This document shows, one piece after another, positions 26,265 to 35,425 of a stretch of 64,000 nt of DNA (the first letter of the stretch is position 1; every line of letters begins with the position of its first letter). This DNA is from Nocardiopsis sp. FIRDI 009 (lineage in GTDB: Bacteria > Actinomycetota > Actinomycetes > Streptosporangiales > Streptosporangiaceae). The translations under genes and the position numbers were made by a program. The notes beneath the pieces were generated by a model that was not told where the DNA came from, did no database searches, and worked only from the letters and a program-made list of their open reading frames with translations. The stretch lies in contig NZ_QPNC01000008.1 in assembly GCF_003386285.1 (NCBI RefSeq), positions 248,001 to 312,000 of the forward strand. Reading direction: 5' to 3'.

Positions 26265-27859
26265 ACACCCTCACCGGGACCGGACACCTGATCCGGTTCG
26301 TCCTGCGCCGCGACCGGCTGCGGATGGCGGTCTGGACGGCCTCCCTGGTCGGCCTGCTCGCCATGACCGTGCCGACCCTGGCGGAGATGTTCGCCGAGCC
26401 CGCGCAGCGGATGGCCCGCGCCGCCGTCATGGCGACGCCCACCGGCATCGTCTTCGGCGGGCCCGGATACGGGCTGGAGGAGTACCGGCTCGGCGCGATG
26501 GTCGCCAACGAGATGACCCAGACCCTGCTGGTCGCGCTGGCGGTCATGAGCGTCCTGCACGTGGTCCGCCACACCCGGGCCGAGGAGGAGAGCGGGCGCG
26601 CCGAGCTGCTACGCGCCAACGTGCTCGGCCCCAGCGCCCAGATGACCGCCGCGCTCGCCACCAACGCCCTGGTCTGCGCCGTCATCGGGGGGCTCCTGAC
26701 CCTGGTCCTGGTGGGCAACGGGCTGGCCGCGGCCGACTCGGCGGCCTTCGGCGGGGGCGTCGCGCTGGCCGGGATCACCTTCGGGGCGCTCGCCGCCGTG
26801 TGCGCCCAGGTGTCCGAGCACGCGCGCGGCGCCGGCGGGCTGTCCTTCCTCGCCGTGGGCGTGCTGTTCATGTTCCGCGTCGTCGGCGACATCGCCGAGC
26901 GCGGCGGCAGCGCCCCGTCGTGGTTCTCGCCCTTCGCCTGGGCCCAGCAGACCCGGATGTTCGACGACCTGCGCTGGTGGCCGCTGGCACTGTACGCACC
27001 GGTCATCGCCGTTCTGTTCGCACTCGCCTACTCCCTGGCGGGCCGCCGCGACCTGGGGGCCGGGCTGGTCTCCGCACGACCGGGACCTGCCGGGGCGGGT
27101 CCCCTGCTCACCGGGGTGTTCGCCCTGCACCTGCGGCAGCAGCGCGTGTCGATCGCGGTGTGGACGGCGGCCGTGGCGCTGTTCGCGCTGTCCTTCGGCA
27201 CCCTCGTCTCCGAGATCGACGTGATGGCCGGGCAGAACCCCGAACTCATGGCTCGCATGGGCCTGGACGCGACCAACATGACCGAGGGGTTCCTCGGCAT
27301 GCTCGTCCTCTACGTGGTGATGGCCACGGTCGCCTTCGCCGTCCTGTCCGTCCTGCGCACCCGCGCCGAGGAGAGCTCCGGACGCGCCGAGCTGACCCTG
27401 GCCGCCGCCGTGGGCCGGATCCGCTGGATGGGGTCGGCGGTCCTGGTCAGCGTGCTGGCCGCGACCCTGATGCTGCTCCTGGGCGGGCTGGCGATGGGGG
27501 TCGGCGCGGGTCTGGTCACCGAGGACGCCGGCTGGATCCGCACGGTGGCCGAGGCGAGCGCCGCCCAACTGCCCGTGGTGCTGCTGTTCGTCGGCCTGAC
27601 CACCCTGCTGCTCGGGGTCGCGCCGCGCCTGGTCGGCCTGGTGTGGGCCTGGTACGGCTACGGGCTGGTCGTGGCGGTCTTCGGCCTGATCATGGACCTG
27701 CCCGAGTGGCTGCTGGACGCCGGTCCGTTCCAGCTCCTGGCGCAGCCTCCGACGGAGGAGTTCGACGCGGTGCCCTTCCTCGCCGTCCTGGCCGTGGCCG
27801 GAGCCGCCGCCGCGGCGGGCCTGGGCGGTTTCCGCCGCCGCGACCTGGTCGGCGCCTGA
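26261..27859 (+). CDS. ABC-2 type exporter permease with two tandem six-helix halves
   Basis: 532-residue integral membrane protein. Two halves resemble each other: [20 protein letters not shown] in the first and [20 protein letters not shown] in the second, so it is an internally duplicated permease that can work as a single chain with the ATPase dimer. The GTG at 26261 overlaps the ATPase stop (GTGA), which fixes the start. Substrate unknown; TetR control suggests a toxic or signalling compound. Confidence 0.88.
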   Translation: MNTLTGTGHLIRFVLRRDRLRMAVWTASLVGLLAMTVPTLAEMFAEPAQRMARAAVMATPTGIVFGGPGYGLEEYRLGAMVANEMTQTLLVALAVMSVLHVVRHTRAEEESGRAELLRANVLGPSAQMTAALATNALVCAVIGGLLTLVLVGNGLAAADSAAFGGGVALAGITFGALAAVCAQVSEHARGAGGLSFLAVGVLFMFRVVGDIAERGGSAPSWFSPFAWAQQTRMFDDLRWWPLALYAPVIAVLFALAYSLAGRRDLGAGLVSARPGPAGAGPLLTGVFALHLRQQRVSIAVWTAAVALFALSFGTLVSEIDVMAGQNPELMARMGLDATNMTEGFLGMLVLYVVMATVAFAVLSVLRTRAEESSGRAELTLAAAVGRIRWMGSAVLVSVLAATLMLLLGGLAMGVGAGLVTEDAGWIRTVAEASAAQLPVVLLFVGLTTLLLGVAPRLVGLVWAWYGYGLVVAVFGLIMDLPEWLLDAGPFQLLAQPPTEEFDAVPFLAVLAVAGAAAAAGLGGFRRRDLVGA

Positions 27860-27961
27860 GCGGCCCGCGGTCGCTGTCGCTCGCCCCCGGGTGCGGCCCC
27901 GTCCGCCCCGGGTGCGAGCACCGGGTACTCCCTACGACAGGGACCCGTGGAAGGGGGCACC

Positions 27962-28828
27962 GTGTCCGGGACGGACGGCGCGAGCCGACACCGGGGCGCG
28001 CCGCGCCGCGCCGTCACCGTGGCGGTCGCCGCCGCCACCGTCCTCATCCTGCTCGGAGGTCTCATGTGGGGTATGCAGCGCTGGCTCGTCTACCTGCCCA
28101 CGGGCGGCGCGCCGCCACCCGCCGCCGAGGTCGTCTCCGGTGCGCGGGACCTACGCCTGCGCACCGGCGACGGGCTCGAACTGGGCGCGTGGCTGGTCCC
28201 CCCGCGCGGCGCCGACCGCGGCACGGCGGTGCTGGTGGCCAACGGCAACTCCGGTAACCGGGAGACCCGGGCTCCGCTGGCGCGCGCTCTGGCCGACGAG
28301 GGGTTCACCGTCCTCCTCTTCGACTACCGGGGCTACGGCGGCAACCCGGGCAGGCCCTCCGAGGGCGGCCTGGCCTCGGACGCCCGGGCCGCCTCCGATG
28401 CCCTCGTCGCGCTCGGGCACACCCCGGACAGGACCGTCTACCTCGGGGAGAGCCTCGGCGCCGCCGTGCTCAGCGGGCTCGCCGCGGAGCGTCCGCCCGC
28501 GGCCCTCCTGCTGCGCTCCCCGTTCACCTCGCTCGCCGACGTCGCCGCCCACCACTACCCGTTCCTGCCGGTCCGGGCCCTGCTCCGGGACCGGTACCCG
28601 GTGCGCGCGACCGTGGCGCGGATCGACCGCCCCACGACCGTCGTCCTCGGCGGACAGGACCGGATCGTCCCGCCCGAGCAGAGCCGCGCGGTGGCCGCCG
28701 CCAGTCCGCGGTTGGTCGAGGAGGTCGTGGTGGCGGGCGCCGACCACAACGACGCCGCGCTCGTGCACGGCCCGGAGCTGGTCGCGGCCCTGGTCCGCCT
28801 GGCCGACCGGGCGCCCGGTCCGCGGTGA
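27962..28828 (+). CDS. membrane-anchored alpha/beta hydrolase
   Basis: 288 residues. An N-terminal membrane helix (VTVAVAAATVLILLGGLMW) is followed by an extracytoplasmic alpha/beta hydrolase domain of the ABHD13/BEM46 type. Catalytic triad candidates: Ser in GESLGAA (about residue 163), Asp in LGGQDRIVP (about 232) and His in GADHND (about 261). The start GTG at 27962 has GGGGG upstream and is preferred to a GTG five codons earlier. Substrate is not predictable; esterase or amidase activity is likely. Confidence 0.8.
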   Translation: MSGTDGASRHRGAPRRAVTVAVAAATVLILLGGLMWGMQRWLVYLPTGGAPPPAAEVVSGARDLRLRTGDGLELGAWLVPPRGADRGTAVLVANGNSGNRETRAPLARALADEGFTVLLFDYRGYGGNPGRPSEGGLASDARAASDALVALGHTPDRTVYLGESLGAAVLSGLAAERPPAALLLRSPFTSLADVAAHHYPFLPVRALLRDRYPVRATVARIDRPTTVVLGGQDRIVPPEQSRAVAAASPRLVEEVVVAGADHNDAALVHGPELVAALVRLADRAPGPR

Positions 28829-28844
28829 GCGGGGGCGCCCCGGG

Positions 28845-29318
28845 TCACCCCGGCAGGAACGACATCGCCCAGGCGGGCGCGAACACCACCACGAGGAAAC
28901 GGGCGGTCCGGGTGACCCACGTGACCAGGAAGAACACCACGACGCTCTGCCTCACCACACCCGCGAGCACCGAGACCACCACGAACGGCGGAACACTCGC
29001 GAACGAGCTGAGCGCGACCAGCCCGGCGCCCCACACCGGCTGTTCCTCGGCCCTGCGCCGCCAGCGCGCCACCCGCTCCGTCCAGCGTCCGGGGGTCTGG
29101 GCCTTCCGGCGCAGCCACGGCGTGGAGATCGTGCCCCGGCCCACGTAGTAGTAGGGCAGCTTGCCCAGGGTCTGCCCCAGACCGGCGGCGACCGCCATCG
29201 CGGTGAGGGCGCCGTCGTCGGTCAGGGCGACGGCGCCCACCAGGTACACCTCGATGTTGATGACCGGGACCAGGCCGGAGACGGCGGCGACCACGAAGGC
29301 CAGCAGGGTCTCGGTCAC
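28845..29318 (-). CDS. small membrane protein of the VTT/DedA-like (YqaA) type
   Basis: 157 residues with a membrane-embedded N-terminus (LLAFVVAAVSGLVPVINIEVYLVG), a G-Q-x-LGK stretch, a basic cytoplasmic segment (WLRRKAQTPGRWTERVARWRRR) and two C-terminal hydrophobic stretches. The pattern resembles short SNARE-associated/VTT proteins. It lies 25 bp downstream of rlmN on the same strand and is convergent with the hydrolase gene. Function unknown. Confidence 0.7.
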   Translation of the reverse strand: MTETLLAFVVAAVSGLVPVINIEVYLVGAVALTDDGALTAMAVAAGLGQTLGKLPYYYVGRGTISTPWLRRKAQTPGRWTERVARWRRRAEEQPVWGAGLVALSSFASVPPFVVVSVLAGVVRQSVVVFFLVTWVTRTARFLVVVFAPAWAMSFLPG

Positions 29319-29343
29319 GGGGCCGTCCCGGCGGTCGCGCCGC

Positions 29344-30441
29344 TCAGCGCTCGGCCGCGGCGAGCTGCCCGCACGCCCCGTCGATCTCCTGGCCGCGCGT
29401 GTCGCGGACGGTGACCGACACCCCGTGCGACTGGAGCCGCCGGACGAACTCGCGCTCGTCCTCAGGGCGCGAGGCCGTCCACTTGGAGCCCGGCGTGGGG
29501 TTGAGCGGGATGAGGTTGACGTGCACCAGGTGGCCCTTGAGCAGCTCGCCGAGCAGGTCGGCCCGCCACGCCTGGTCGTTGATGTCCTTGATCAGCGCGT
29601 ACTCGATCGACACCCGGCGGCCGGTGGTCCCGGCGTACCGCCACGCGGCGTCCAGGACCTCGGCGACCTTCCAGCGGGTGTTGATCGGCACCAGCTCGTC
29701 ACGCAGCTCGTCGTCGGGGGCGTGCAGGGAGATCGCCAGGCGCACCTGCATCCTCTCCGCGGTGAGCTTCTCGATCGCGGGCACCAGCCCGACCGTGGAC
29801 ACCGTGACGCCGCGCTGGGAGATGCCCAGGCCGTTGGGGACCGGGTCGGTGATCCGGCGGACCGTCTGGAGCACCCGCTTGTAGTTGGCCATGGGCTCGC
29901 CCATGCCCATGAAGACGATGTTGCTGATCCGGCCCGGCCCCCCGGCGACCTCGCCGCGCGCCAGGTCGCGGGCGCTGGCCACCACCTGGTCGACGATCTC
30001 GCCGGTGGACAGGTTGCGGGTGAGCCCCGCCTGCCCGGTGGCGCAGAACGGGCAGTTCATGCCGCATCCGGCCTGGGAGGAGATGCACAGGGTGACGCGG
30101 TCCGGGTAGCGCATGAGCACCGACTCGAACATCACCCCGTCGAAGGCCCTCCACAGGGTCTTGCGGGTCATCCCGTTGTCGCAGGTGATGTGCCGGACCG
30201 GTGTGAGCAGGGTCGGCAGCAGCGCCTCCCCCAGCCTCTCCCTGGACGCCTCGGGCAGGTCGGTCATCGCCGAGGTGTCCGACTCCAGGTGGCCGAAGTA
30301 GTGCTTGGCGAGCTGCTTGGCACGGAAGGGCTTCTCCCCCAGGCCCGCGACGACCTCGGCCCGCTCCTCGGGGCTGAGGTCGGCGAGGTGCCGCGGCGGC
30401 TGGGCGCGGCGAGGGGCGACGAAGGTGAGCTCGGCGGGCAT
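29344..30441 (-). CDS. rlmN: 23S rRNA (adenine-C2)-methyltransferase / tRNA A37 methyltransferase RlmN
   Basis: 365-residue radical-SAM enzyme that methylates C2 of A2503 in 23S rRNA and A37 in some tRNAs. The cluster-binding cysteines Cys126, Cys130 and Cys133 (CGMNCPFC) and the C-terminal catalytic Cys357 (GACGQL) are present, as is GMGEPMANY. The ATG at 30441 starts MPAELTF; its ribosome binding site is weak, but homologues begin near here. Its promoter region is shared with the divergent SUFU gene. Confidence 0.93.
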   Translation of the reverse strand: MPAELTFVAPRRAQPPRHLADLSPEERAEVVAGLGEKPFRAKQLAKHYFGHLESDTSAMTDLPEASRERLGEALLPTLLTPVRHITCDNGMTRKTLWRAFDGVMFESVLMRYPDRVTLCISSQAGCGMNCPFCATGQAGLTRNLSTGEIVDQVVASARDLARGEVAGGPGRISNIVFMGMGEPMANYKRVLQTVRRITDPVPNGLGISQRGVTVSTVGLVPAIEKLTAERMQVRLAISLHAPDDELRDELVPINTRWKVAEVLDAAWRYAGTTGRRVSIEYALIKDINDQAWRADLLGELLKGHLVHVNLIPLNPTPGSKWTASRPEDEREFVRRLQSHGVSVTVRDTRGQEIDGACGQLAAAER

Positions 30442-30521
30442 AGGTATCCGTAAGGGAGTGGCGTCGGTGGTCTGGGCCCGGTGCGGGACGGCGCGCTCGC
30501 CGGTGGTCAGGCGCGCGTGCC

Positions 30522-30536
30522 GGTCGTTATACGACC
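30522..30536. promoter_or_regulatory. dyad in the rlmN-SUFU divergent promoter region
   Basis: GGTCGT and ACGACC arms around TAT. The minus strand contains TATAAC within it, a plausible -10 for rlmN about 80 bp upstream of its start. Possible operator. Confidence 0.35.
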
Positions 30537-30665
30537 TATACGCGGCTTGCGGTGCGGCTCCGCCGGTCAGGGCACTACCGTCGATTCTACGCACTGTCCG
30601 GACGGACCGGGCTGGTTCGGCGCCGGACGCGGGCGACAACACGGGTACGGCGCGTGGGAGGGCCG

Positions 30666-31769
30666 GTGACAGGGATCGACGTCCTGCTCGACGAGGTCAG
30701 CCCCTACCAGAGCCGCCGGGTCGTCGTCGAGTGCGACTCCCGCACCACGGCCGCCTACCTGCTCGACGCGCGCGGCCGAATCCGCGTCCCCGTCTGGCTG
30801 GCCAACCACGACGTCGCCCCGGTGGCGGGCGAGGAGGGCGGCCTGTTCGAGGGCCGCGCCCCGCTGATGCCCGAGTCCTACACCAAGCACCCGCAGGGAC
30901 GTCCGCGCTTCGACCCCGCGCGCCTGCGCGCCGTGTGGTTCGAGGAGGGGGACGGGGTCGCCCTGCTCGACGAGGAGGGGCTGCTCGCGGTGATCCCCGG
31001 CTGGGCCGAGGCCGACAGCGGGCTCCCCGGGTACGCCCGGGAGGCGATCGGACGCAGCGCCTTCGCCTGGGACCTGGACTCGGTGCGCGACCAGCTGTGG
31101 CCGCGGGTGGTGCACGCCGAGGCCTACTGGGACTGGCGGCGGGCGGCGGGTGCGTGGCGGAGTGTGCAGCGCACGGTGCTCAGCCACCTGAACCGCCGCC
31201 TCGGCGCGCCCGGGCACTACTGGGACGTGTCCGACGGCCACCCGCCGCTGCTGCGGCTCTCGGAGCGGCCGCCGACCGCCGAGCGCCCGTTCACGGTGTT
31301 GTCCACCGTGGGCATGTGCGGGCAGCGCATGCCCACGCTGGACCGGTACATGGCCAACACCTCCCAGCACGCCCGGGTGGAACTGGCACTGGCCACGACG
31401 ATGCCCGCGCACCGGGCCGCACGGATCTTCCGGTGGATCGGCGCGTTCCCCTGGCGTGCGGTGACGTGGTTCGGAACCGGTCACACGGTCAAGTGGCTGG
31501 ACAACCCCGAGGACCGTGCGATGCGCGGGGACGCGGGGGCGGTGCTGCTGTTGGAGGACCCGTCCGCGCTGGTGACGCGGCCCGACCACCGGCCGCCGGA
31601 CACCTCGGGGCTCACCTTCCAGGGCGATCCGGTGCGGTGGCTGTGGATCGTGCCGATCACCCGGCCGGAACACCTGTTCGCCAAGGAGCACGACAGCGCC
31701 ACGCTCGTGGAGAAGCTCGCCGCCGAGGGGCGCAGCTGGGTGTTGGGTCCCGGTTCGTCCCGCCCGTGA
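30666..31769 (+). CDS. suppressor of fused (SUFU) domain protein
   Basis: 367 residues. The C-terminal half carries the bacterial SUFU-domain pattern: [42 protein letters not shown] and [20 protein letters not shown]. The first 170 residues are a separate unassigned domain ([39 protein letters not shown]). Bacterial SUFU-domain proteins are predicted immunity proteins of polymorphic toxins, but no toxin gene is beside it, so the role here is open. The GTG has GGGAGG five bases upstream. Confidence 0.82.
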   Translation: MTGIDVLLDEVSPYQSRRVVVECDSRTTAAYLLDARGRIRVPVWLANHDVAPVAGEEGGLFEGRAPLMPESYTKHPQGRPRFDPARLRAVWFEEGDGVALLDEEGLLAVIPGWAEADSGLPGYAREAIGRSAFAWDLDSVRDQLWPRVVHAEAYWDWRRAAGAWRSVQRTVLSHLNRRLGAPGHYWDVSDGHPPLLRLSERPPTAERPFTVLSTVGMCGQRMPTLDRYMANTSQHARVELALATTMPAHRAARIFRWIGAFPWRAVTWFGTGHTVKWLDNPEDRAMRGDAGAVLLLEDPSALVTRPDHRPPDTSGLTFQGDPVRWLWIVPITRPEHLFAKEHDSATLVEKLAAEGRSWVLGPGSSRP

Positions 31770-31895
31770 CACGAGCCGCGCGCGACTCTGGGTAGGCTGC
31801 CCAGGTCACCCCTTCCAGATACCGCCGCGGCCCCTTCGCCGTGCGCGCCCCGGCTGCCTCCGGCCGAGGGCTTCCATCACGGAGCGACCACCGAC

Positions 31896-33065
31896 ATGTC
31901 CCTGTTCGAAGCGATCGTCCTTGGCCTGGTCCAAGGGCTGACGGAATTCCTACCGATCTCCTCCAGCGGTCACCTGCGCGTGGTGTCGGCGCTGTTCGGC
32001 TGGCCCGACCCCGGCGCGGCCTTCACCGCCGTCAGCCAGCTCGGCACGGAACTGGCCGTGCTGATCTACTTCCGGCAACGTATCTGGGCGATCCTGTCGA
32101 CGTGGACGAGGTCGCTGTTCGTCCGAGAGCTGCGCGGTGACGTCAACGCCCGCATGGGCTGGTACGTCATCCTGGGCTCGATCCCCATCGTGGTCCTGGG
32201 CCTGCTGCTGGAGGAGCAGATCGACAGCGTGTTCCGCGACCTGCGCCTGGTCGCGCTGAACCTGATCGTCTTCGGCGTCATCCTCGGCCTCGCCGACAAG
32301 TACACGCGCAAGCACCGGACCCTGGAGGACCTCACCATCTCCCGGGGCCTGACCTTCGGTCTCTTCCAGTCGCTGGCGCTGATCCCTGGCGTCTCCCGCT
32401 CGGGCGGCACGCTCACCGGCGGGATGCTGCTCGGCTTCACCCGCAAGGACGCCGCCGAGTACTCCTTCCTGCTGGCGCTGCCCGCGGTCTTCGGCGCGGG
32501 CCTGTACAAGCTCACCGACATCGGCGGCGACGAGTACGCCGGGTGGGGGGCGACCATCGTGGGCACGGTCATCGCGGGCGTCGTCGGCTTCGTCGTCATC
32601 GCCTGGCTGATGAGGTTCATCTCCACCCACAGCTTCATGCCGTTCGTCTACTACCGCGTGGGCCTGGGCATCCTCATCCTGGCCCTGGTGAGCTGGGGCC
32701 AGCTCGACCCGGAGGGCGGCGCGGAGTCCCAGCTCGGCCGCAGCGAGGTCATCGCCGAGGAGCAGGAGATCCAGGAGGAGTCCGAGCCCGAGGCGGACCC
32801 GACGCCCGAGACCGGCGCCGAGCCGGGGGCCACCCCCGAACCCTCCGCCGCCCCCTCCACGGAGCCGCCGGCCGCCCCGGAGATCGACCCGGTGACCGGC
32901 TGGGAGATCGACCCCGTCTCGGGTCTGCTCCGCAACCCCGAGACCGGCCTGCTGCACGACCCCGACCTGGGGATGGACGTGGACTACGACGTCACCACCG
33001 GTCTGGCCACCAACCCGATCACCGGGGAGACCTACGACCCCCGGGCGACCGACGCCCCCGGCTGA
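31896..33065 (+). CDS. uppP: undecaprenyl-diphosphatase with an unusual repeat-bearing C-terminal tail
   Basis: 389 residues; ordinary UppP/BacA proteins are about 270-280. The membrane core (to about residue 268) has the family signatures LTEFLPISSSGHL and PGVSRSGGTLTGG and recycles the C55 lipid carrier of peptidoglycan synthesis. The extra 120 residues begin with an acidic, Pro/Glu/Ala-rich linker and then repeat a short unit of the form (D/N)P-x-(T/S)-G: DPVTGWEI, DPVSGLLR, NPETGLLH, then DVTTGLAT and NPITGETYD. A -10-like TAGGCT lies at 31793-31798. The start ATG is about 100 bp downstream. Confidence 0.93.
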   Translation: MSLFEAIVLGLVQGLTEFLPISSSGHLRVVSALFGWPDPGAAFTAVSQLGTELAVLIYFRQRIWAILSTWTRSLFVRELRGDVNARMGWYVILGSIPIVVLGLLLEEQIDSVFRDLRLVALNLIVFGVILGLADKYTRKHRTLEDLTISRGLTFGLFQSLALIPGVSRSGGTLTGGMLLGFTRKDAAEYSFLLALPAVFGAGLYKLTDIGGDEYAGWGATIVGTVIAGVVGFVVIAWLMRFISTHSFMPFVYYRVGLGILILALVSWGQLDPEGGAESQLGRSEVIAEEQEIQEESEPEADPTPETGAEPGATPEPSAAPSTEPPAAPEIDPVTGWEIDPVSGLLRNPETGLLHDPDLGMDVDYDVTTGLATNPITGETYDPRATDAPG

Positions 33066-33183
33066 GCCGACGGCCGCCCCGGCCGGACCGGTCTTCGCCG
33101 AAGGCAGAAAACGGTGGACTCCCCTCCCCGCGCTCTGACATCGTGCTCCGGTCGGGAGTTCGGTCGGGAGGGGGACACGGCGC

Positions 33184-34479
33184 GTGACGGGAGGAGACGG
33201 CACCGCCCCGCGGGCGTCCGCGGGGCGGTCGGCGGACGGCGGGGGAGGCGGGCGGTCGGGAACGGGTGTCCTCTCCCCGTTGCGGCATCCGGCGTTTCGT
33301 GCCCTGGCCCTCGGCCGCTCCCTGATGTACCTGGGCAACGGGATGGCCTCGGTGGCGCTGGCCTTCGCCGTGCTGGACACGACCGGTTCCCTGGTGAACG
33401 TGGGGCTGGTGGTGGGCGCCCGGTCGCTGGCCAACGTGTGCCTGCTGCTCCTGGGCGGGGTGATCGCCGACCGGCTCCCCCGGTCACTGGTGCTGCGCGG
33501 CGGCTGCGCGCTCGCCGCCGGCAGCCAGGGCCTGCTGGCCCTGACCCTGCTCACCGGGGCCTCGTCCCTGCCCCTCATGGTCGGCCTGAGCCTGCTCAAC
33601 GGCGCGGCGGGCGCCGCCAACCTCCCCGCCGCGGCGGCGCTGACCCCGCAGACCGTCCCTCCCTGGCTGCTGCGCCCGGCCAACGCGATGCTGCGGGTCG
33701 GCACGCACACGGGCATGTTCGCCGGGGCGGCCCTGGGCGGCGTGGTCGTGGGCGCGGCGGGTGCCGGGTGGGCGATCGCCGCGGACGCGGCGCTGTTCAC
33801 CGCGGCGGGAGTGGCCTTCGTCTTCCTCCGGGTTCCGGACGGTACGGGCCCGCAGGGCACGGAGGGCGCGGAGGGCGCCGGTGTCCTGCGCGACCTGGCG
33901 GAGGGGTGGAGCGAGTTCACCGCCCGCCGCTGGGTGTGGATCGTCGTGGCGCAGTTCATGGTGGTCAACGCCTCGTGGACGGCGTCGGTGTCCGTCCTGG
34001 GCCCGGCGATCGCCGACACGGCCTTCGGCCGGACGGAGTGGGGCCTGCTCATGGCGGTCAACGCCGTGGGGCTCCTGGTCGGCGGCGCCCTGGCCGCCCG
34101 GTGGCAGCCCAACCGGGCGCTGCTGTTCGGCGTCGCGCTGATCCTGGTGCAGACCGTGCCGCTGTACGCGTTGTCGCTCCAGGCCCCGCTGCTCCCGCTC
34201 CTGGCCGCGATGTTCGTGGCGGGCGTGGCCGTGGAGCAGTTCGGTGTGGCCTGGGAGGTGTCCGTCCAGGAGAACGTGCCCCCGGACCGGCTGTCGCGGG
34301 TGTACTCCTACGACGCGCTGGGATCGTTCGTGGCGATGCCCGCGGGGTCGTTCGTGGCGGGGCCGTTGGCGGAGCGGATCGGCGCGCAGGCGTCGGTCGC
34401 GCTGCTGGCCAGCCTGACGGTGGCCGCGACCCTGGCGGCGATCGCCTCTCCGAGCGTGCGGAACCTGCGCCGCCGCTGA
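33184..34479 (+). CDS. MFS exporter (MFS_3/transmembrane secretion effector type)
   Basis: 431 residues with about 12 membrane helices after a Gly/Ser-rich cytoplasmic N-terminus. The pattern (HPAFRALALGRSLMYLGNGMASVALAF and VPPDRLSRVYSYDALGSF) is that of the MFS_3 group often annotated as exporters or siderophore/drug efflux. GTG start with GGGAGGGGG upstream. No partner gene; a -35/-10 pair was not clear. Substrate unknown. Confidence 0.85.
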   Translation: MTGGDGTAPRASAGRSADGGGGGRSGTGVLSPLRHPAFRALALGRSLMYLGNGMASVALAFAVLDTTGSLVNVGLVVGARSLANVCLLLLGGVIADRLPRSLVLRGGCALAAGSQGLLALTLLTGASSLPLMVGLSLLNGAAGAANLPAAAALTPQTVPPWLLRPANAMLRVGTHTGMFAGAALGGVVVGAAGAGWAIAADAALFTAAGVAFVFLRVPDGTGPQGTEGAEGAGVLRDLAEGWSEFTARRWVWIVVAQFMVVNASWTASVSVLGPAIADTAFGRTEWGLLMAVNAVGLLVGGALAARWQPNRALLFGVALILVQTVPLYALSLQAPLLPLLAAMFVAGVAVEQFGVAWEVSVQENVPPDRLSRVYSYDALGSFVAMPAGSFVAGPLAERIGAQASVALLASLTVAATLAAIASPSVRNLRRR

Positions 34480-34505
34480 CCGGGGACACGGGGCGGCGAC
34501 GCGGT

Positions 34506-34880
34506 TCAGCTGGCGATGCCGCGGCGGCCCCGGGCCTGGTCGAGCAGCCGGTGGAAGCGGGCCATGTCCTCGTCGCTGAACCGCTCCACGAAGCTGAGCA
34601 GGGTCGCGCCCGGGTCCGGCCCCTCGTTGAGCACCTCGTCCATGACGCGCGCGGTGTACTCGGCGTGCGTCTCACGCGGCCAGTACACCCAGGCGCGCCC
34701 CGCCTTCTCCCGGTCCAGCAGCCCCTTGTGGAAGAGGATGTTGGCGACGGTCATGACGGTCGTGTAGGCGACCTCCCGGTCGTAGACCATGGTCTCGCGG
34801 ACACGGCGCACGGACAGCGGCTCCTCGGCCCGCCACAGCGCGTCCATGATGGCCGCTTCGAGTTCCCCGAGCCCCCTCAC
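34506..34880 (-). CDS. BlaI/MecI-family transcriptional repressor
   Basis: 124 residues, the usual length. Winged-helix pattern GELEAAIMDALWRAEEPLSVRRVRETM, then AYTTVMTVANILFHKGLLDREKAGRAWVYWP (family signature). A GTG at 34880 with GGGGG eight bases upstream is the preferred start; a GTG three codons earlier is possible. In beta-lactam systems BlaI is paired with the sensor BlaR1, but no M56 peptidase gene is adjacent, so this is a solitary regulator of unknown targets. Confidence 0.85.
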   Translation of the reverse strand: MRGLGELEAAIMDALWRAEEPLSVRRVRETMVYDREVAYTTVMTVANILFHKGLLDREKAGRAWVYWPRETHAEYTARVMDEVLNEGPDPGATLLSFVERFSDEDMARFHRLLDQARGRRGIAS

Positions 34881-35425
34881 GGTGCCCACCCCCTGCGTAT
34901 GTCCCCGGTTCGTACCGAGATCGTAGGCATGAGAAGGGCTCTCGCGTGGGAAAACGCCGGAGAGCGCACAGATCCGTACACCCGTGGCGGCGATGACCGG
35001 CGTTTCGCGACCCCGGACGGCCCCGGGGGCGCGGAAGGAGCCGCCCGACGCCTCCGGACCGTGGTCGTCGTGGGACGCGTGTGACACACCACATCCGGTA
35101 TGGCCGGACTCGGTCACTCCACCCCCGCCAGAAAATCCCCACAAATCAGCACATTCACGACAGAGCAACCACGCTCCGCCCACGATTCACCACGCAGAGA
35201 CAACGGGACTGTGAAAGATTGTTAGCTATCTCCTAGTTTCAACAACGCCCGCGTTCCCCGCTTGGAGGGCGGTACAAGTAGCCTGGGACCAGGACGAGTG
35301 CTGGCCAGGTCAGATACTCCCCGGACCACGGGGACCACCCATGCGTTCATTGAGCCCGCCTTGCCAGCAGCCACCCGTCTCCATACACATTCACTAGCGA
35401 GCTGCGGAAGTGGGCGATCTCCGCC
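34881..35425. other. divergent intergenic region between blaI and kgd
   Basis: 545 bp with no gene I can support. The part at 35130-35280 is less GC-rich and probably carries the kgd promoter; TAGTTT at 35234-35239 is -10-like. The part next to 34881 is the blaI promoter region. Short open frames across it show no coding bias. Confidence 0.4.

Noticed and set aside
34881..35183. Upstream extension of BlaI by about 100 codons
   Set aside because: Sequence before the GTG has no family similarity, and a ribosome binding site supports the short form.
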